Shown piece after piece: positions 22,147-27,627 of a stretch of 27,751 nt of DNA. Under the pieces are notes generated by a model that was not told the origin of the DNA, searched no databases, and saw only the letters and a list, made by a program, of their open reading frames with translations. The stretch spans positions 1 through 27,751 of the forward strand of contig DHHC01000054.1 in the NCBI GenBank assembly GCA_002403095.1. The letters are read 5' to 3'. Position numbers and translations under genes: made by a program. Source of the DNA: Leptolinea sp. UBA4782. GTDB taxonomy: Bacteria; Chloroflexota; Anaerolineae; Anaerolineales; Anaerolineaceae. Each line of letters starts with the position of its first letter. The stretch's first letter is position 1.

Positions 22147-22462
22147 CTTTGAGGGCCTGCATGAATTTGAGCACATATTTGCGCTGATCTGTGCCCAGGC
22201 TGTTGTACAGGTAGAGCATGTGCTGCTGGTCGGGGGTCAGTTTTTCAGTGGCAGGCAAGAGGCCGGCAGAGCGCAGGACAATTTCGAGGGGAAGATTAAG
22301 CACGGGTGCCAGCTTCGCGCACACTTCATAGGTTGGCGCGGCGCCATTGATGATATTGCTGATAGTTGGATGGGCTAGATTGGCGCGTCTGGCCAGCTCG
22401 CGGATGCTGATGTTCTGGCGGTCGAGGGTGCTGGTGATGATATCTTTGAGCGGGCGATCCAT
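22136..22462 (-). CDS. XRE-family repressor, second paralogue
   Basis: The 108-residue protein from ATG 22462 has an N-terminal HTH (LDRQNISIRELARRANLAHP then TISNIINGAAPTYEV). Its C-terminal tail LTPDQQHMLYLYNSLGTDQR closely resembles that of the upstream gene, so the two are paralogues. ATG 22480 would overlap the upstream stop and is an alternative start; neither has a strong ribosome site. A role in lysogeny control is inferred from position. Confidence 0.8.
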   Translation of the reverse strand: MDRPLKDIITSTLDRQNISIRELARRANLAHPTISNIINGAAPTYEVCAKLAPVLNLPLEIVLRSAGLLPATEKLTPDQQHMLYLYNSLGTDQRKYVLKFMQALKDEK

Positions 22463-22469
22463 AGTATTT

Positions 22470-22802
22470 TCAGGATTCATCCCCCAGGGCTTCAAGTAAT
22501 TTGAGGGCATAACGCTGCTGTTCGGGTGTCAGGTTGTTGAAAAGGTAAAGCAGGCGTTCCTGGTCGGTACTTAATTCTGTGTTCTCCGGCAAATACCCTG
22601 CTGCCCGAAAGATGGATTCAGGCGGGATTTTAAGGGCGTGTGCAATGGCTTTTAATGTTTCTGCTGAAGGTTCGGTTGTTAAATTACTTTCAATCTTATT
22701 TATTACAGACCTATCTAAATGAGCTAATTCGGCCAATTTAGATTGGGTTATTTGCCTCTCAAATCTTTGAAGTTGAAGCCAGATACCTAAATTGTTTTCC
22801 AT
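22470..22802 (-). CDS. XRE-family repressor, first paralogue
   Basis: The 110-residue protein from ATG 22802 (ATG 22811 also possible) has the Cro/CI HTH IWLQLQRFERQITQSKLAEL then AHLDRSVINKIESN. A tail LSTDQERLLYLFNNLTPEQQ is shared with its downstream neighbour. It faces the ribbon-helix-helix gene across 125 bases that hold a strong promoter and four GTTTCT-type sites. This is the layout of a phage immunity region. Confidence 0.85.
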   Translation of the reverse strand: MENNLGIWLQLQRFERQITQSKLAELAHLDRSVINKIESNLTTEPSAETLKAIAHALKIPPESIFRAAGYLPENTELSTDQERLLYLFNNLTPEQQRYALKLLEALGDES

Positions 22803-22893
22803 TAGAAACATTTTCCCATAATTAACGTTTCTAAATAGCATCAAATTTGTTTCTGGGTATTGACAAAAAATAAAATATGGTTATAATGTTTCT
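22802..22893. promoter_or_regulatory. divergent immunity-type promoter/operator region
   Basis: On the plus strand TTGACA (22860-22865), 16 bases and TATAAT (22882-22887) form a consensus promoter for the rightward genes. GTTTCT or its complement occurs at about 22804, 22827, 22850 and 22888. TTAGAAAC (22802-22809) and GTTTCTAA (22827-22834) form an inverted repeat over the first repressor's start codon. These are likely operator sites. The leftward promoter is weak (TTGATG, 17 bases, TTATGG). Confidence 0.65.
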
Positions 22894-22927
22894 TATAAGC
22901 AACAATAAATAGCTATTAGGAAACCAT

Positions 22928-23134
22928 ATGAAACACGACATTATTACAACAGGTGTGAGTATTACAACAAATGACCTCTTGAAGTTAGACCAGATGGCCT
23001 CTGAGGATGCGTACCTAAACCGGTCCTATATCATCCGCAAGCTCATCCGCCAGGAGTGGGAGCGCCGGCATCAGCCAGTAAGGCTGATATCGGATGCAGT
23101 TGGCGTTGATCAAGATGTGAATTCCCTTTCTTAA
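22928..23134 (+). CDS. ribbon-helix-helix (CopG-like) DNA-binding protein
   Basis: The 68-residue protein reads TTGVSITTNDLLKLDQMASE and then AYLNRSYIIRKLIRQEWERR, a full ribbon-helix-helix unit: a beta strand followed by two helices with the family's SxxIRxxI pattern. It is the first rightward gene from the consensus promoter, behind AGGA. Such proteins serve as phage regulators or antitoxins; no toxin partner is next to it. Confidence 0.8.
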   Translation: MKHDIITTGVSITTNDLLKLDQMASEDAYLNRSYIIRKLIRQEWERRHQPVRLISDAVGVDQDVNSLS

Positions 23135-23160
23135 TAGATAGTACAGCAGAAATGCTCAGA

Positions 23161-23286
23161 ATGGGGATTCTTTTTTAGACAAGGAGGAGAGATTATGAGC
23201 GATGAAGAAGTTGCAGATGAAAAATGGGGATTCTTTTTTAGACAAGGAGGAGAGATTATGAGCGATGAAGAAGTTGCAGATGAAAA
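23161..23286. repeat. perfect 63-bp tandem duplication spanning a start site
   Basis: Positions 23161-23223 and 23224-23286 are identical 63-base copies (21 codons, in frame). Each contains an AAGGAGGAG ribosome site and an ATG, so the following gene has two complete start signals. Confidence 0.9.
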
Positions 23287-23479
23287 AACAGAAGCAGATG
23301 AAATGTTCGATAAGATTCACGTCAAAAATACCTGTCCATTCTGCGGATTCAAGAGTTGTATGTATGAGCATGATCAGAAATACAACGATTCAAAGCTAAC
23401 AGTTGATCGTGAATGTGTTTTTTGTAATAAGCACTGGAATGAGATTTATCAGCTTATAGCAGTGGTGATATCAGCATGA
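23195..23479 (+). CDS. small zinc-ribbon-like protein with duplicated start
   Basis: From ATG 23195 the product is 94 residues; from the duplicated ATG 23258 it is 73. Both have the same strong ribosome site. The core has two cysteine pairs (CPFCGFKSC and CVFC) typical of a zinc ribbon, with KHWNEIYQL after. The longer form carries the peptide MSDEEVADEK twice, joined by WGFFFRQGGEI, which is the translated leader and ribosome site. The 73-residue form is likely the ancestral one. Confidence 0.7.
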   Translation: MSDEEVADEKWGFFFRQGGEIMSDEEVADEKTEADEMFDKIHVKNTCPFCGFKSCMYEHDQKYNDSKLTVDRECVFCNKHWNEIYQLIAVVISA

Positions 23480-23547
23480 AATTTACAAAAGGTACAGTGT
23501 TTTCAGTGCGATTAAGTCTCAACGTTGATGTAAGGATGCAGAAATGA
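23476..23547 (+). CDS. possible 23-aa overlapping peptide
   Basis: ATG 23476 overlaps the stop of the zinc-ribbon gene (ATGA) and the frame ends at 23547. The peptide MKFTKGTVFSVRLSLNVDVR and MQK has no recognised features and no ribosome site beyond coupling. Overlap chains of this sort are frequent in this element, which gives slight support. Confidence 0.25.
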   Translation: MKFTKGTVFSVRLSLNVDVRMQK

Positions 23548-23563
23548 CGCGTATTAAAAATCA

Positions 23564-23589
23564 GCAGCCACCAAGAATATGGTGGCTGC
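23564..23589 (-). terminator. terminator downstream of the tRNA gene
   Basis: GCAGCCACC and GGTGGCTGC (23564-23572, 23581-23589) pair perfectly around 8 bases. On the minus strand the stem is followed by TGATTTTTAA. It would end a transcript coming from the tRNA gene at 23705-23777. Between them (23598-23680) lie three further hairpins: GGGAGA/TCTCCC, GGGAT/ATCCC and GCACT-ATATTG type at 23654-23680. Confidence 0.6.
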
Positions 23590-23704
23590 GGACTTTGGGA
23601 GAAGATCTCCCTTGGGATTTGATCCCGGTTCTTGCGCATAATGCTCTGTCGAAGCACTCATATTGTAGCAATATCAGTGCCAAAAGTCAATCTGCAGGAA
23701 GGTA

Positions 23705-23777
23705 TGCCCCCGCCCGGATTCGAACCGAGATCGCAAGCTTCGACAGAGCTGCGCTTTATCCATTAAGCTACGGGGGC
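23705..23777 (-). tRNA. tRNA with Asp (GTC) anticodon, Arg-like body
   Basis: The minus strand folds as a standard 73-base cloverleaf. The acceptor is GCCCCCG/CGGGGGC, the D arm GCTT/AAGC with loop AATGGATA, and the T arm CTCGG, TTCGAAT, CCGGG. The anticodon arm is CAGCT, loop CTGTCGA, AGCTT (one mismatch at 27-43). The loop gives anticodon GTC with U33 intact. The D loop and A73 discriminator resemble tRNA-Arg rather than the usual G73 tRNA-Asp. CCA is not encoded. Flanking GGTAT/ATACC extends the acceptor pairing by five bases. Confidence 0.8.
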
Positions 23778-23829
23778 ATACCCAATAAATTTAGCACAAC
23801 CAACATCTTTGCGCAAACAGGAGGAAATC

Positions 23830-23934
23830 ATGGCTAATGTGGCAACCCTTTGTATGTCGGCGCTGGTTCTGATGGTCCTGATCGGCATCGGCGTTGTGGT
23901 CTACCGTGCGCTGTATGGAGAATGGCCCTCATGA
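23830..23934 (+). CDS. 34-aa single-pass membrane peptide
   Basis: ATG 23830 follows a strong AGGAGG, and the frame ends at 23934 overlapping the next start (ATGA). The peptide is one membrane helix (about residues 6-24, SALVLMVLIGIGVVV) with a short polar tail YRALYGEWPS. The ribosome site and coupling support it; the family is unknown. Confidence 0.6.
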   Translation: MANVATLCMSALVLMVLIGIGVVVYRALYGEWPS

Positions 23935-24281
23935 CACCTGCCTGGCTGGAGATCCTTACCGCTTGTATTGTGACATGCATCCTGTTAATGGCGGTGCATT
24001 GGGCTCCGTGGGGGGCAACTGTAAAGGATTCCTTACCAGTTCAAATGCTGCTGCGCTGCCTGGCGTTTGTGCTGCCGGCATCGTATCTGTTTTGCATCTG
24101 GCAAGAATGGATCGCCCTGGCGGCGGTGTGGGCCTGCCTGGTGGTGAGCGTGGTGATGGGCGCCATCCTTTTATCCATTGATAAATCTTTGGAAATGGGA
24201 GAGCGCCTGGATGCGGCCGAACGTGAAGCCAAGAAGCTGCGGCCCGAGGTTGGCAATGGGAAGACTGGCAGAGGAGCTTGA
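23931..24281 (+). CDS. membrane protein, 116 aa, element-encoded
   Basis: The start at 23931 is set by ATGA overlap with the upstream peptide. Three hydrophobic segments are seen (about residues 5-24, 40-60 and 63-85), followed by a charged helical tail (DKSLEMGERLDAAEREAKKL). No family recognised. Position among early phage-type genes suggests an accessory role. Confidence 0.65.
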   Translation: MTPAWLEILTACIVTCILLMAVHWAPWGATVKDSLPVQMLLRCLAFVLPASYLFCIWQEWIALAAVWACLVVSVVMGAILLSIDKSLEMGERLDAAEREAKKLRPEVGNGKTGRGA

Positions 24282-24492
24282 ATGCAGACGCGAATCGATC
24301 GAAGCCGGCCAATGTCAGCTTGGGAATGCGCTGGTGTATCTCGACCTGGTGCGCGAGAGGGTGCTTTCAGCCGAACGATATGCGCCGAAGGGATTGCTGG
24401 AGCCAGCCGTGGAAGATCTGCTTTCGATGGAAATCCTGATTGTGCGGGCGCAGCAGCAGTTTCAGAAGGTCGGAAAGATGGTGATGGCATGA
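24256..24492 (+). CDS. small helical protein, 78 aa
   Basis: ATG 24256 is preceded by CGAGG and overlaps the upstream gene by 26 bases. The product is acidic and helical (MGRLAEELECRRESIEAGQC, later LLSMEILIVRAQQQFQKVGK) without recognisable domains. The next gene starts inside its stop codon. Confidence 0.55.
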   Translation: MGRLAEELECRRESIEAGQCQLGNALVYLDLVRERVLSAERYAPKGLLEPAVEDLLSMEILIVRAQQQFQKVGKMVMA

Positions 24493-24707
24493 AGATCCGC
24501 TATGGAACGCAAGAGTTCCAGCATTTTCCATCGGTGTGCCCGGATATTGAGATCGGTTTATCGGACATAGTGCCGTATGTGAAGTTGATCATCGGTTTTG
24601 ATATGTATTACATCGCGCCGGATGCGGCGCTCGACCTGGCGGCCGTGCTGCAACAGGCTGCCGGAAAAATCAAAGAAAATCGAGGAAAAAATGCACCAAA
24701 GAGTTGA
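24489..24707 (+). CDS. small protein of unknown function, 72 aa
   Basis: ATG 24489 overlaps the previous stop (ATGA), and the end overlaps the SSB gene by 17 bases. The sequence (MKIRYGTQEFQHFPSVCPDI, later DAALDLAAVLQQAAGKIKEN) shows no known motif. Placement directly before ssb is the main support. Confidence 0.55.
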   Translation: MKIRYGTQEFQHFPSVCPDIEIGLSDIVPYVKLIIGFDMYYIAPDAALDLAAVLQQAAGKIKENRGKNAPKS

Positions 24708-25137
24708 AATTATCGGGTATTTGGGCAAGGAACCGGAAATGCGATACACGACAACCGGCCAGGCTGTGACGAAGTTGTCTGTTGCTACGAGCCGCAGCTG
24801 GAAGGATGCCGAGGGCGACCAGAAGGAAACATGCTGGTTCAGGGTATCGGTATGGGGCAGGCAGGCTGAGGCCTGCAATAACTATTTGCAGAAGGGCAGC
24901 CTGGTTTTTATCGAAGGGCGCCTGGTTCCGGACCGTAACACCGGCGGGCCGAAGATGTGGAAGGGCAATGATGACATGCTGCACACCACTTTTGAGGTTA
25001 CTGCATCGCATGTGACCTTTCTGAGCAGCTCGAAGGGCGGGTCCAGCGCGCCGGCGGCAGCTGCAGTTGGCGCTGATGGTGAGCCGACTTATGAAGGGGT
25101 CGAGCAGGATGCCGGCCAGGAAGAGATACCGTTTTAG
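24691..25137 (+). CDS. ssb: single-stranded DNA-binding protein
   Basis: The 148-residue protein starts at ATG 24691 behind GAGG; a longer frame begins at 24598 but is out of family. The OB fold spans residues 1-112 (VEIIGYLGKEPEMRY, VTKLSVATSRSW, ETCWFRVSVWGRQAEACNNY and LQKGSLVFIEGRL). A disordered Ala/Gly linker ends in the acidic EEIPF tip, the usual hook for replication proteins. It is an element-encoded copy and fits the replication module downstream. Confidence 0.95.
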   Translation: MHQRVEIIGYLGKEPEMRYTTTGQAVTKLSVATSRSWKDAEGDQKETCWFRVSVWGRQAEACNNYLQKGSLVFIEGRLVPDRNTGGPKMWKGNDDMLHTTFEVTASHVTFLSSSKGGSSAPAAAAVGADGEPTYEGVEQDAGQEEIPF

Positions 25138-25146
25138 GAGGGTGAG

Positions 25147-25434
25147 ATGAAACTGGCTTGTCCAACATGCAACCGACAACTTATTTTGAAAAAAGTTGGG
25201 ATCAATGTGATCGAGACTTTCACCGGTATGCAGGAGTCATACCAGGTATGGTCCGCAGATCTGTGGCAGTGCCCGGAATGCGACAGGCAGGTTATTGCCG
25301 GTTTTGGGGAGCAACCCAGTATATCCAATTTTGATCCAGGTTTTGCAGAATATGTGGGGCAATTCGTGAATGGTGACTATGTTTTTATGAATTACGAGCC
25401 GGGTGGACCTGTCCACAGGATAGGTGATGAGTGA
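25147..25434 (+). CDS. zinc-ribbon protein, 95 aa
   Basis: ATG 25147 follows GGAGG, 9 bases after ssb. Two CxxC pairs (CPTC at residues 5-8 and CPEC near 42) predict a zinc ribbon at the N-terminus. The second half (FDPGFAEYVGQFVNGDYVFM) is not recognised. The stop codon overlaps the first tRNA-like element. Confidence 0.65.
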   Translation: MKLACPTCNRQLILKKVGINVIETFTGMQESYQVWSADLWQCPECDRQVIAGFGEQPSISNFDPGFAEYVGQFVNGDYVFMNYEPGGPVHRIGDE

Positions 25435-25506
25435 GCGCGCGGGTGATAGGTTTGCAACGGCGGCCCTCCTCCGCTGTTGCCCAGGGTTCGATTCCCGGCG
25501 CCCGGA
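25432..25506 (+). ncRNA. tRNA-like element 1
   Basis: A T-arm-like hairpin CAGGG, TTCGATT, CCCGG (25482-25498) with a near-universal T-loop sequence follows a 10-bp hairpin with a 7-base loop (25454-25480, loop CCCTCCT). A D-loop-like GATAGGTTT precedes it. The acceptor pairing is poor and U33 is absent, so this is not a normal tRNA. Confidence 0.45.
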
Positions 25507-25577
25507 TTTGGTCAGGCTGGAAGTCCAGGCATTAAACTGAGCCGGAGTCGTAACCGGCAAAATTAACAACTGAATAT

Positions 25578-25685
25578 GCAGGTGCTGTGCATGTGAGAAT
25601 GCTCTGCCGGATAGACATGGTAACCATGACAACAATGCCAGGCGTATATTCCTGGCGACCGGGTTTGAATCCCGGCACCTGCCCA
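25578..25685 (+). ncRNA. tRNA-like element 2, with encoded CCA
   Basis: GCAGGTG (25578-25584) pairs perfectly with CACCTGC (25676-25682), followed by CCA. The T arm is CCGGG, TTTGAAT, CCCGG. A long arm GCCAGG/CCTGGC before it resembles a class II variable arm, and CATGG-TAA-CCATG sits where an anticodon arm would be. Total length is 108, about 20 longer than class II tRNAs, and U33 is lacking. Confidence 0.45.
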
Positions 25686-25906
25686 CACCCAAATTATGCA
25701 GATAGGGTTGGCATTACCGTGAGGTATAGAGCTGAGCTCTTTGAAACAACCCGACCATCCGCTTGAAACGCGGCGGACGTGTGGAAACGGTAAGCCGGAT
25801 GGTGTAACCGGCAACTTTAACAACTGAATAAGGATTGCAAAGTCACATGATATCGGTACGAAGGGTCGCACCCTGGTGTGGGAAGATAACCGAGCTGCAA
25901 TTTGGG

Positions 25907-26041
25907 TTGGCAGCGGTGTGGTGGGAACACACAACAGGTGTGTAAGGCTGGATACTTCTCTCTGCGAGTGTGAGCGCGTAAGTCTGAGGACTCACATAAG
26001 TCACTGAATTCCAGCGACCAGGTTCAAATCCTGGCTGCCAA
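25907..26041 (+). ncRNA. tRNA-like element 3, expanded
   Basis: TTGGCAG (25907-25913) pairs with CTGCCAA (26035-26041). The T arm is CCAGG, TTCAAAT, CCTGG (26018-26034), preceded by the arm GCTGGA/TCCAGC and then GA, exactly as in element 2. The arm is expanded by an internal nested helix, giving 135 bases in total. It is part of the structured region. Confidence 0.45.
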
Positions 26042-26044
26042 TTA

Positions 26045-26086
26045 GCCCCCTCATCCCAACCTTCTCCCCCAGGAGAAGGAGTAGAG
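26045..26086. repeat. CCCTCATCCCAACC-type palindromic repeat, copy 1
   Basis: CCCCCTCATCCCAACCTTCT followed by CCCCCAGGAGAAGGAG forms a hairpin. The sequence belongs to a widespread bacterial intergenic family whose translated form is the PHPNPLPKGE peptide. Further copies lie at 26196 and 26415. Confidence 0.6.
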
Positions 26087-26124
26087 GGAGCGGAATAGAG
26101 GTTGATTATCGGTAGATGGGTGAG

Positions 26125-26192
26125 GCCGGGCGGTAGAGTACCACCAGTGCATCTCCTCACTGTAACGGGAGTGCGAGGCTCCTGTGCCTGGC
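26125..26192 (+). ncRNA. tRNA-like element 4, compact cloverleaf
   Basis: Four stems are in tRNA order: acceptor GCCGGGC/GCCTGGC, D-type GGTA/TACC, anticodon-type CAGTG/CACTG with an 8-base loop, and T-type GGGAG/CTCCT with loop TGCGAGG. Spacers 8-9 are missing and the loops are non-canonical, so charging as a normal tRNA is doubtful. Confidence 0.4.
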
Positions 26193-26195
26193 TTT

Positions 26196-26233
26196 TACCC
26201 CTCACCCAGGCCCTCTCCCCCAAAGGAGAGGGG
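26196..26233. repeat. CCCTCACCC-type palindromic repeat, copy 2
   Basis: TACCCCTCACCCAGGCCCTC followed by TCCCCCAAAGGAGAGGGG has CCCTCTCC/GGAGAGGG arms. It lies directly before the ribosome site of the next gene. Confidence 0.65.
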
Positions 26234-26249
26234 GATTTTCTGGAGGAAT

Positions 26250-26513
26250 ATGAAAGATGATACGGAAAGATTAAAGCGGATCATTGCGGATCGAGACACT
26301 GAGATTGCGATCCTGAATGAAAAGGTGAAGGTGTTGACCTTGGAGAACATCAAGTTGATTAACAAACAAAGCAGGAAAAATTTAGATCTATCGAAACCGC
26401 CCAAGACACCCCGCCTTACCCCTCACCCCAACCCTCTACCCTCCGGGTGCTCCGCACCCTACGGGCACTTCATCCCTAAGGGAGAGAAAGAGCTGGAGGA
26501 TGAAGATGCGTGA
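26250..26513 (+). CDS. small coiled-coil protein with repeat-derived C-terminus
   Basis: ATG 26250 lies 3 bases after GGAGG; the longer frame from 26184 only reads the upstream repeat. Residues 1-50 are a coiled coil (DTERLKRIIADRDTEIAILN, then EKVKVLTLENIKL). From about residue 55 the sequence TPHPNPLPSGCSAPYGHFIP comes from insertion of the palindromic repeat at 26415-26490, and the frame survives to 26513. The native C-terminus is probably lost. Confidence 0.6.
   Translation: MKDDTERLKRIIADRDTEIAILNEKVKVLTLENIKLINKQSRKNLDLSKPPKTPRLTPHPNPLPSGCSAPYGHFIPKGEKELEDEDA
26415..26490. repeat. palindromic repeat copy 3, inserted in a coding frame
   Basis: TTACCCCTCACCCCAACCCT and the later CTAAGGGAGAG are the ends of the same family as copies 1 and 2. 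Here they are expanded by an internal palindrome (CCGGGTGCTCCGCACCCTACGG region). The insertion lies inside the small coiled-coil gene without breaking the frame. Confidence 0.65.
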
Positions 26514-26718
26514 CAGGAACGGTTGTTATCTGGCTCAGGGTGAAGCGGTGTTCATTTGCCGCAGTCTGCAATACGGCACGGTGCAGGGCTATCGCTATGG
26601 CGATGGTAACGGCCGGCCTGACCAGGTTATTTTAAACCTGGGAGAAACGATGCCGGGTGTGCCGGTATTACGCGCGATCGAACCATGGGAAGTGGAGATT
26701 ATTCCAGCAGGAGTATGA
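26506..26718 (+). CDS. small beta-rich protein, 70 aa
   Basis: ATG 26506 lies 6 bases after GGAGG (26495-26499); ATG 26500 is too close to that site. The product (GCYLAQGEAVFICRSLQYGT, later QVILNLGETMPGVPVLRAIE) looks like a small SH3-like or barrel domain but matches no family I know. It ends directly before the replisome-organiser gene (TGA, ATG). Confidence 0.6.
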   Translation: MRDRNGCYLAQGEAVFICRSLQYGTVQGYRYGDGNGRPDQVILNLGETMPGVPVLRAIEPWEVEIIPAGV

Positions 26719-27627
26719 ATGGCAGAGAAACGGATTATTACCTCAGATATATGGCAGGATGATTGGTTTGGTGAGTTGCCGTTCTTCGAGAAGTTGCTAT
26801 GGATAGGTTTATTCTCCAGGTGTGCTGACGACCAGGGCAGGATGATAGACAACCCTGTGGTCATCCGGGCAACAGTATTCCCATATGACGACATCCCAGT
26901 AAACCAAATCGAGCAGGCACTACAGACATATGAAAGCTGCGCTAAGGTCATCCGGTATGAGATAGAGGGCAAGCACTACCTGCAAATTAAGAACTGGTGG
27001 GACCACCAGCAGGGGCAATGGGCTATCCCAAGCAAGTACCCGGCGCCTGATGGATGGAATGACAGGGTAAGGTCCTATATCAAGGGCGAATACCGGGAAG
27101 AGAACTGGGATAAGAAAGGCAAGAGCAGCATCCAGCCAACCAGTGTACATCCAGGTGTACATGACGATGAACAGCTTTCCCAGGTGGAGTGTCCACCTGG
27201 ACACCCCACCTTGATACCCCACCTGGACACCCCACCTGGACAGTCCACCTGGGCATCTCACGTGGCGGGACATGACCCTGACCCTGACCCTGACCCGAAG
27301 AAGAAGACGGCGACGGCGGCTTCAAAATCAGACTTCTTCAGGGCGGAATACGTAAACCAAAAAGAATCGATTGATACCCTTATGCATGTTACGGGTAATC
27401 TTCACCTCACAGAGGCACAAATTGACTACGCTGTACCGGCGGTTAGAGCGATAGCGGTCAAGCACAAGGATGATTTGCTTGATTACCTATCCGAGTATTA
27501 CGAGGCATGGAGGGGGCGAGGATACTCGAAAACCAACTATGCCTGGTTGGAATGGGCAGCGGCTGGGGAAATACCGAAGCAAAAGCAAAAAGAAAAATCA
27601 TTTTCAGAACGATTGGCGGAGGCGTAA
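26719..27627 (+). CDS. phage replisome-organiser-like protein
   Basis: The 302-residue protein begins with a winged-helix-like domain seen in phage replication initiators (SDIWQDDWFGELPFFEKLLW, then CADDQGRMIDNP and YEIEGKHYLQIKNWWDHQQG). A low-complexity linker (residues 135-200) follows, with repeated PPGHP/TPPGQ segments and DPDPDPDP. The C-terminal DnaD-like helical part (NYAWLEWAAAGEIPKQK) completes it. Such proteins load the helicase at the phage origin. SSB upstream and a probable helicase loader downstream agree. The linker DNA holds imperfect CCACCTGGACA repeats at 27183-27250 that could themselves be an origin. Confidence 0.75.
   Translation: MAEKRIITSDIWQDDWFGELPFFEKLLWIGLFSRCADDQGRMIDNPVVIRATVFPYDDIPVNQIEQALQTYESCAKVIRYEIEGKHYLQIKNWWDHQQGQWAIPSKYPAPDGWNDRVRSYIKGEYREENWDKKGKSSIQPTSVHPGVHDDEQLSQVECPPGHPTLIPHLDTPPGQSTWASHVAGHDPDPDPDPKKKTATAASKSDFFRAEYVNQKESIDTLMHVTGNLHLTEAQIDYAVPAVRAIAVKHKDDLLDYLSEYYEAWRGRGYSKTNYAWLEWAAAGEIPKQKQKEKSFSERLAEA
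27183..27296 (+). repeat. CCACCTGGACA and CCCTGA short repeats in the linker
   Basis: At least five variants of CCACCTGGAC or CCACCTTGAT occur between 27183 and 27250, followed by four tandem GACCCT-type hexamers at 27272-27296. They lie inside the initiator gene, where phage replication origins (iterons) are often found. An origin role is inference. Confidence 0.5.

Larger units (their letters stand above)
25508..26045 (+). ncRNA. candidate large structured RNA, about 540 bases
   Basis: No coding frame is convincing, but complementary arms abound. GGGTTG/CAACCC (25705-25710, 25747-25752) encloses TACC-GTGA-GGTA and AGAGC-TGA-GCTCT. CCATCCG/CGGATGG lies at 25755-25761 and 25796-25802. ATTGCA/TGCAAT (25834, 25896) encloses TCGGT/ACCGA and AGGGT-CGC-ACCCT. 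GCTGGA/TCCAGC (25947, 26010) encloses TGTGAG/CTCACA. A module GCCGG-N8-CCGGC followed by TTAACAACTGAATA occurs twice (25541-25576 and 25794-25830). Nested long-range helices are typical of large bacterial RNAs. I cannot match it to a known class. Confidence 0.5.

Noticed and set aside
23544..23837. 97-codon plus-strand frame with AGGA upstream and overlaps with both neighbours
   Set aside because: Its second half is the antisense translation of the tRNA at 23705-23777 (ALYPLSYGG is the usual tell-tale), and its first half spans a terminator hairpin. Coupling to its neighbours is probably chance.
24598..24690. N-terminal extension of SSB
   Set aside because: It overlaps the upstream gene and adds 31 basic residues foreign to SSB; ATG 24691 has the ribosome site and the right family start.
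25508..26045. Firm assignment to GOLLD or ROOL RNA
   Set aside because: Setting and size fit, but I cannot verify consensus motifs from memory; left as a hypothesis.
26184..26249. Upstream start for the small coiled-coil gene
   Set aside because: These codons are translation of the palindromic repeat (PSPRPSPPKERG), and the ribosome site at 26242-26246 serves ATG 26250.
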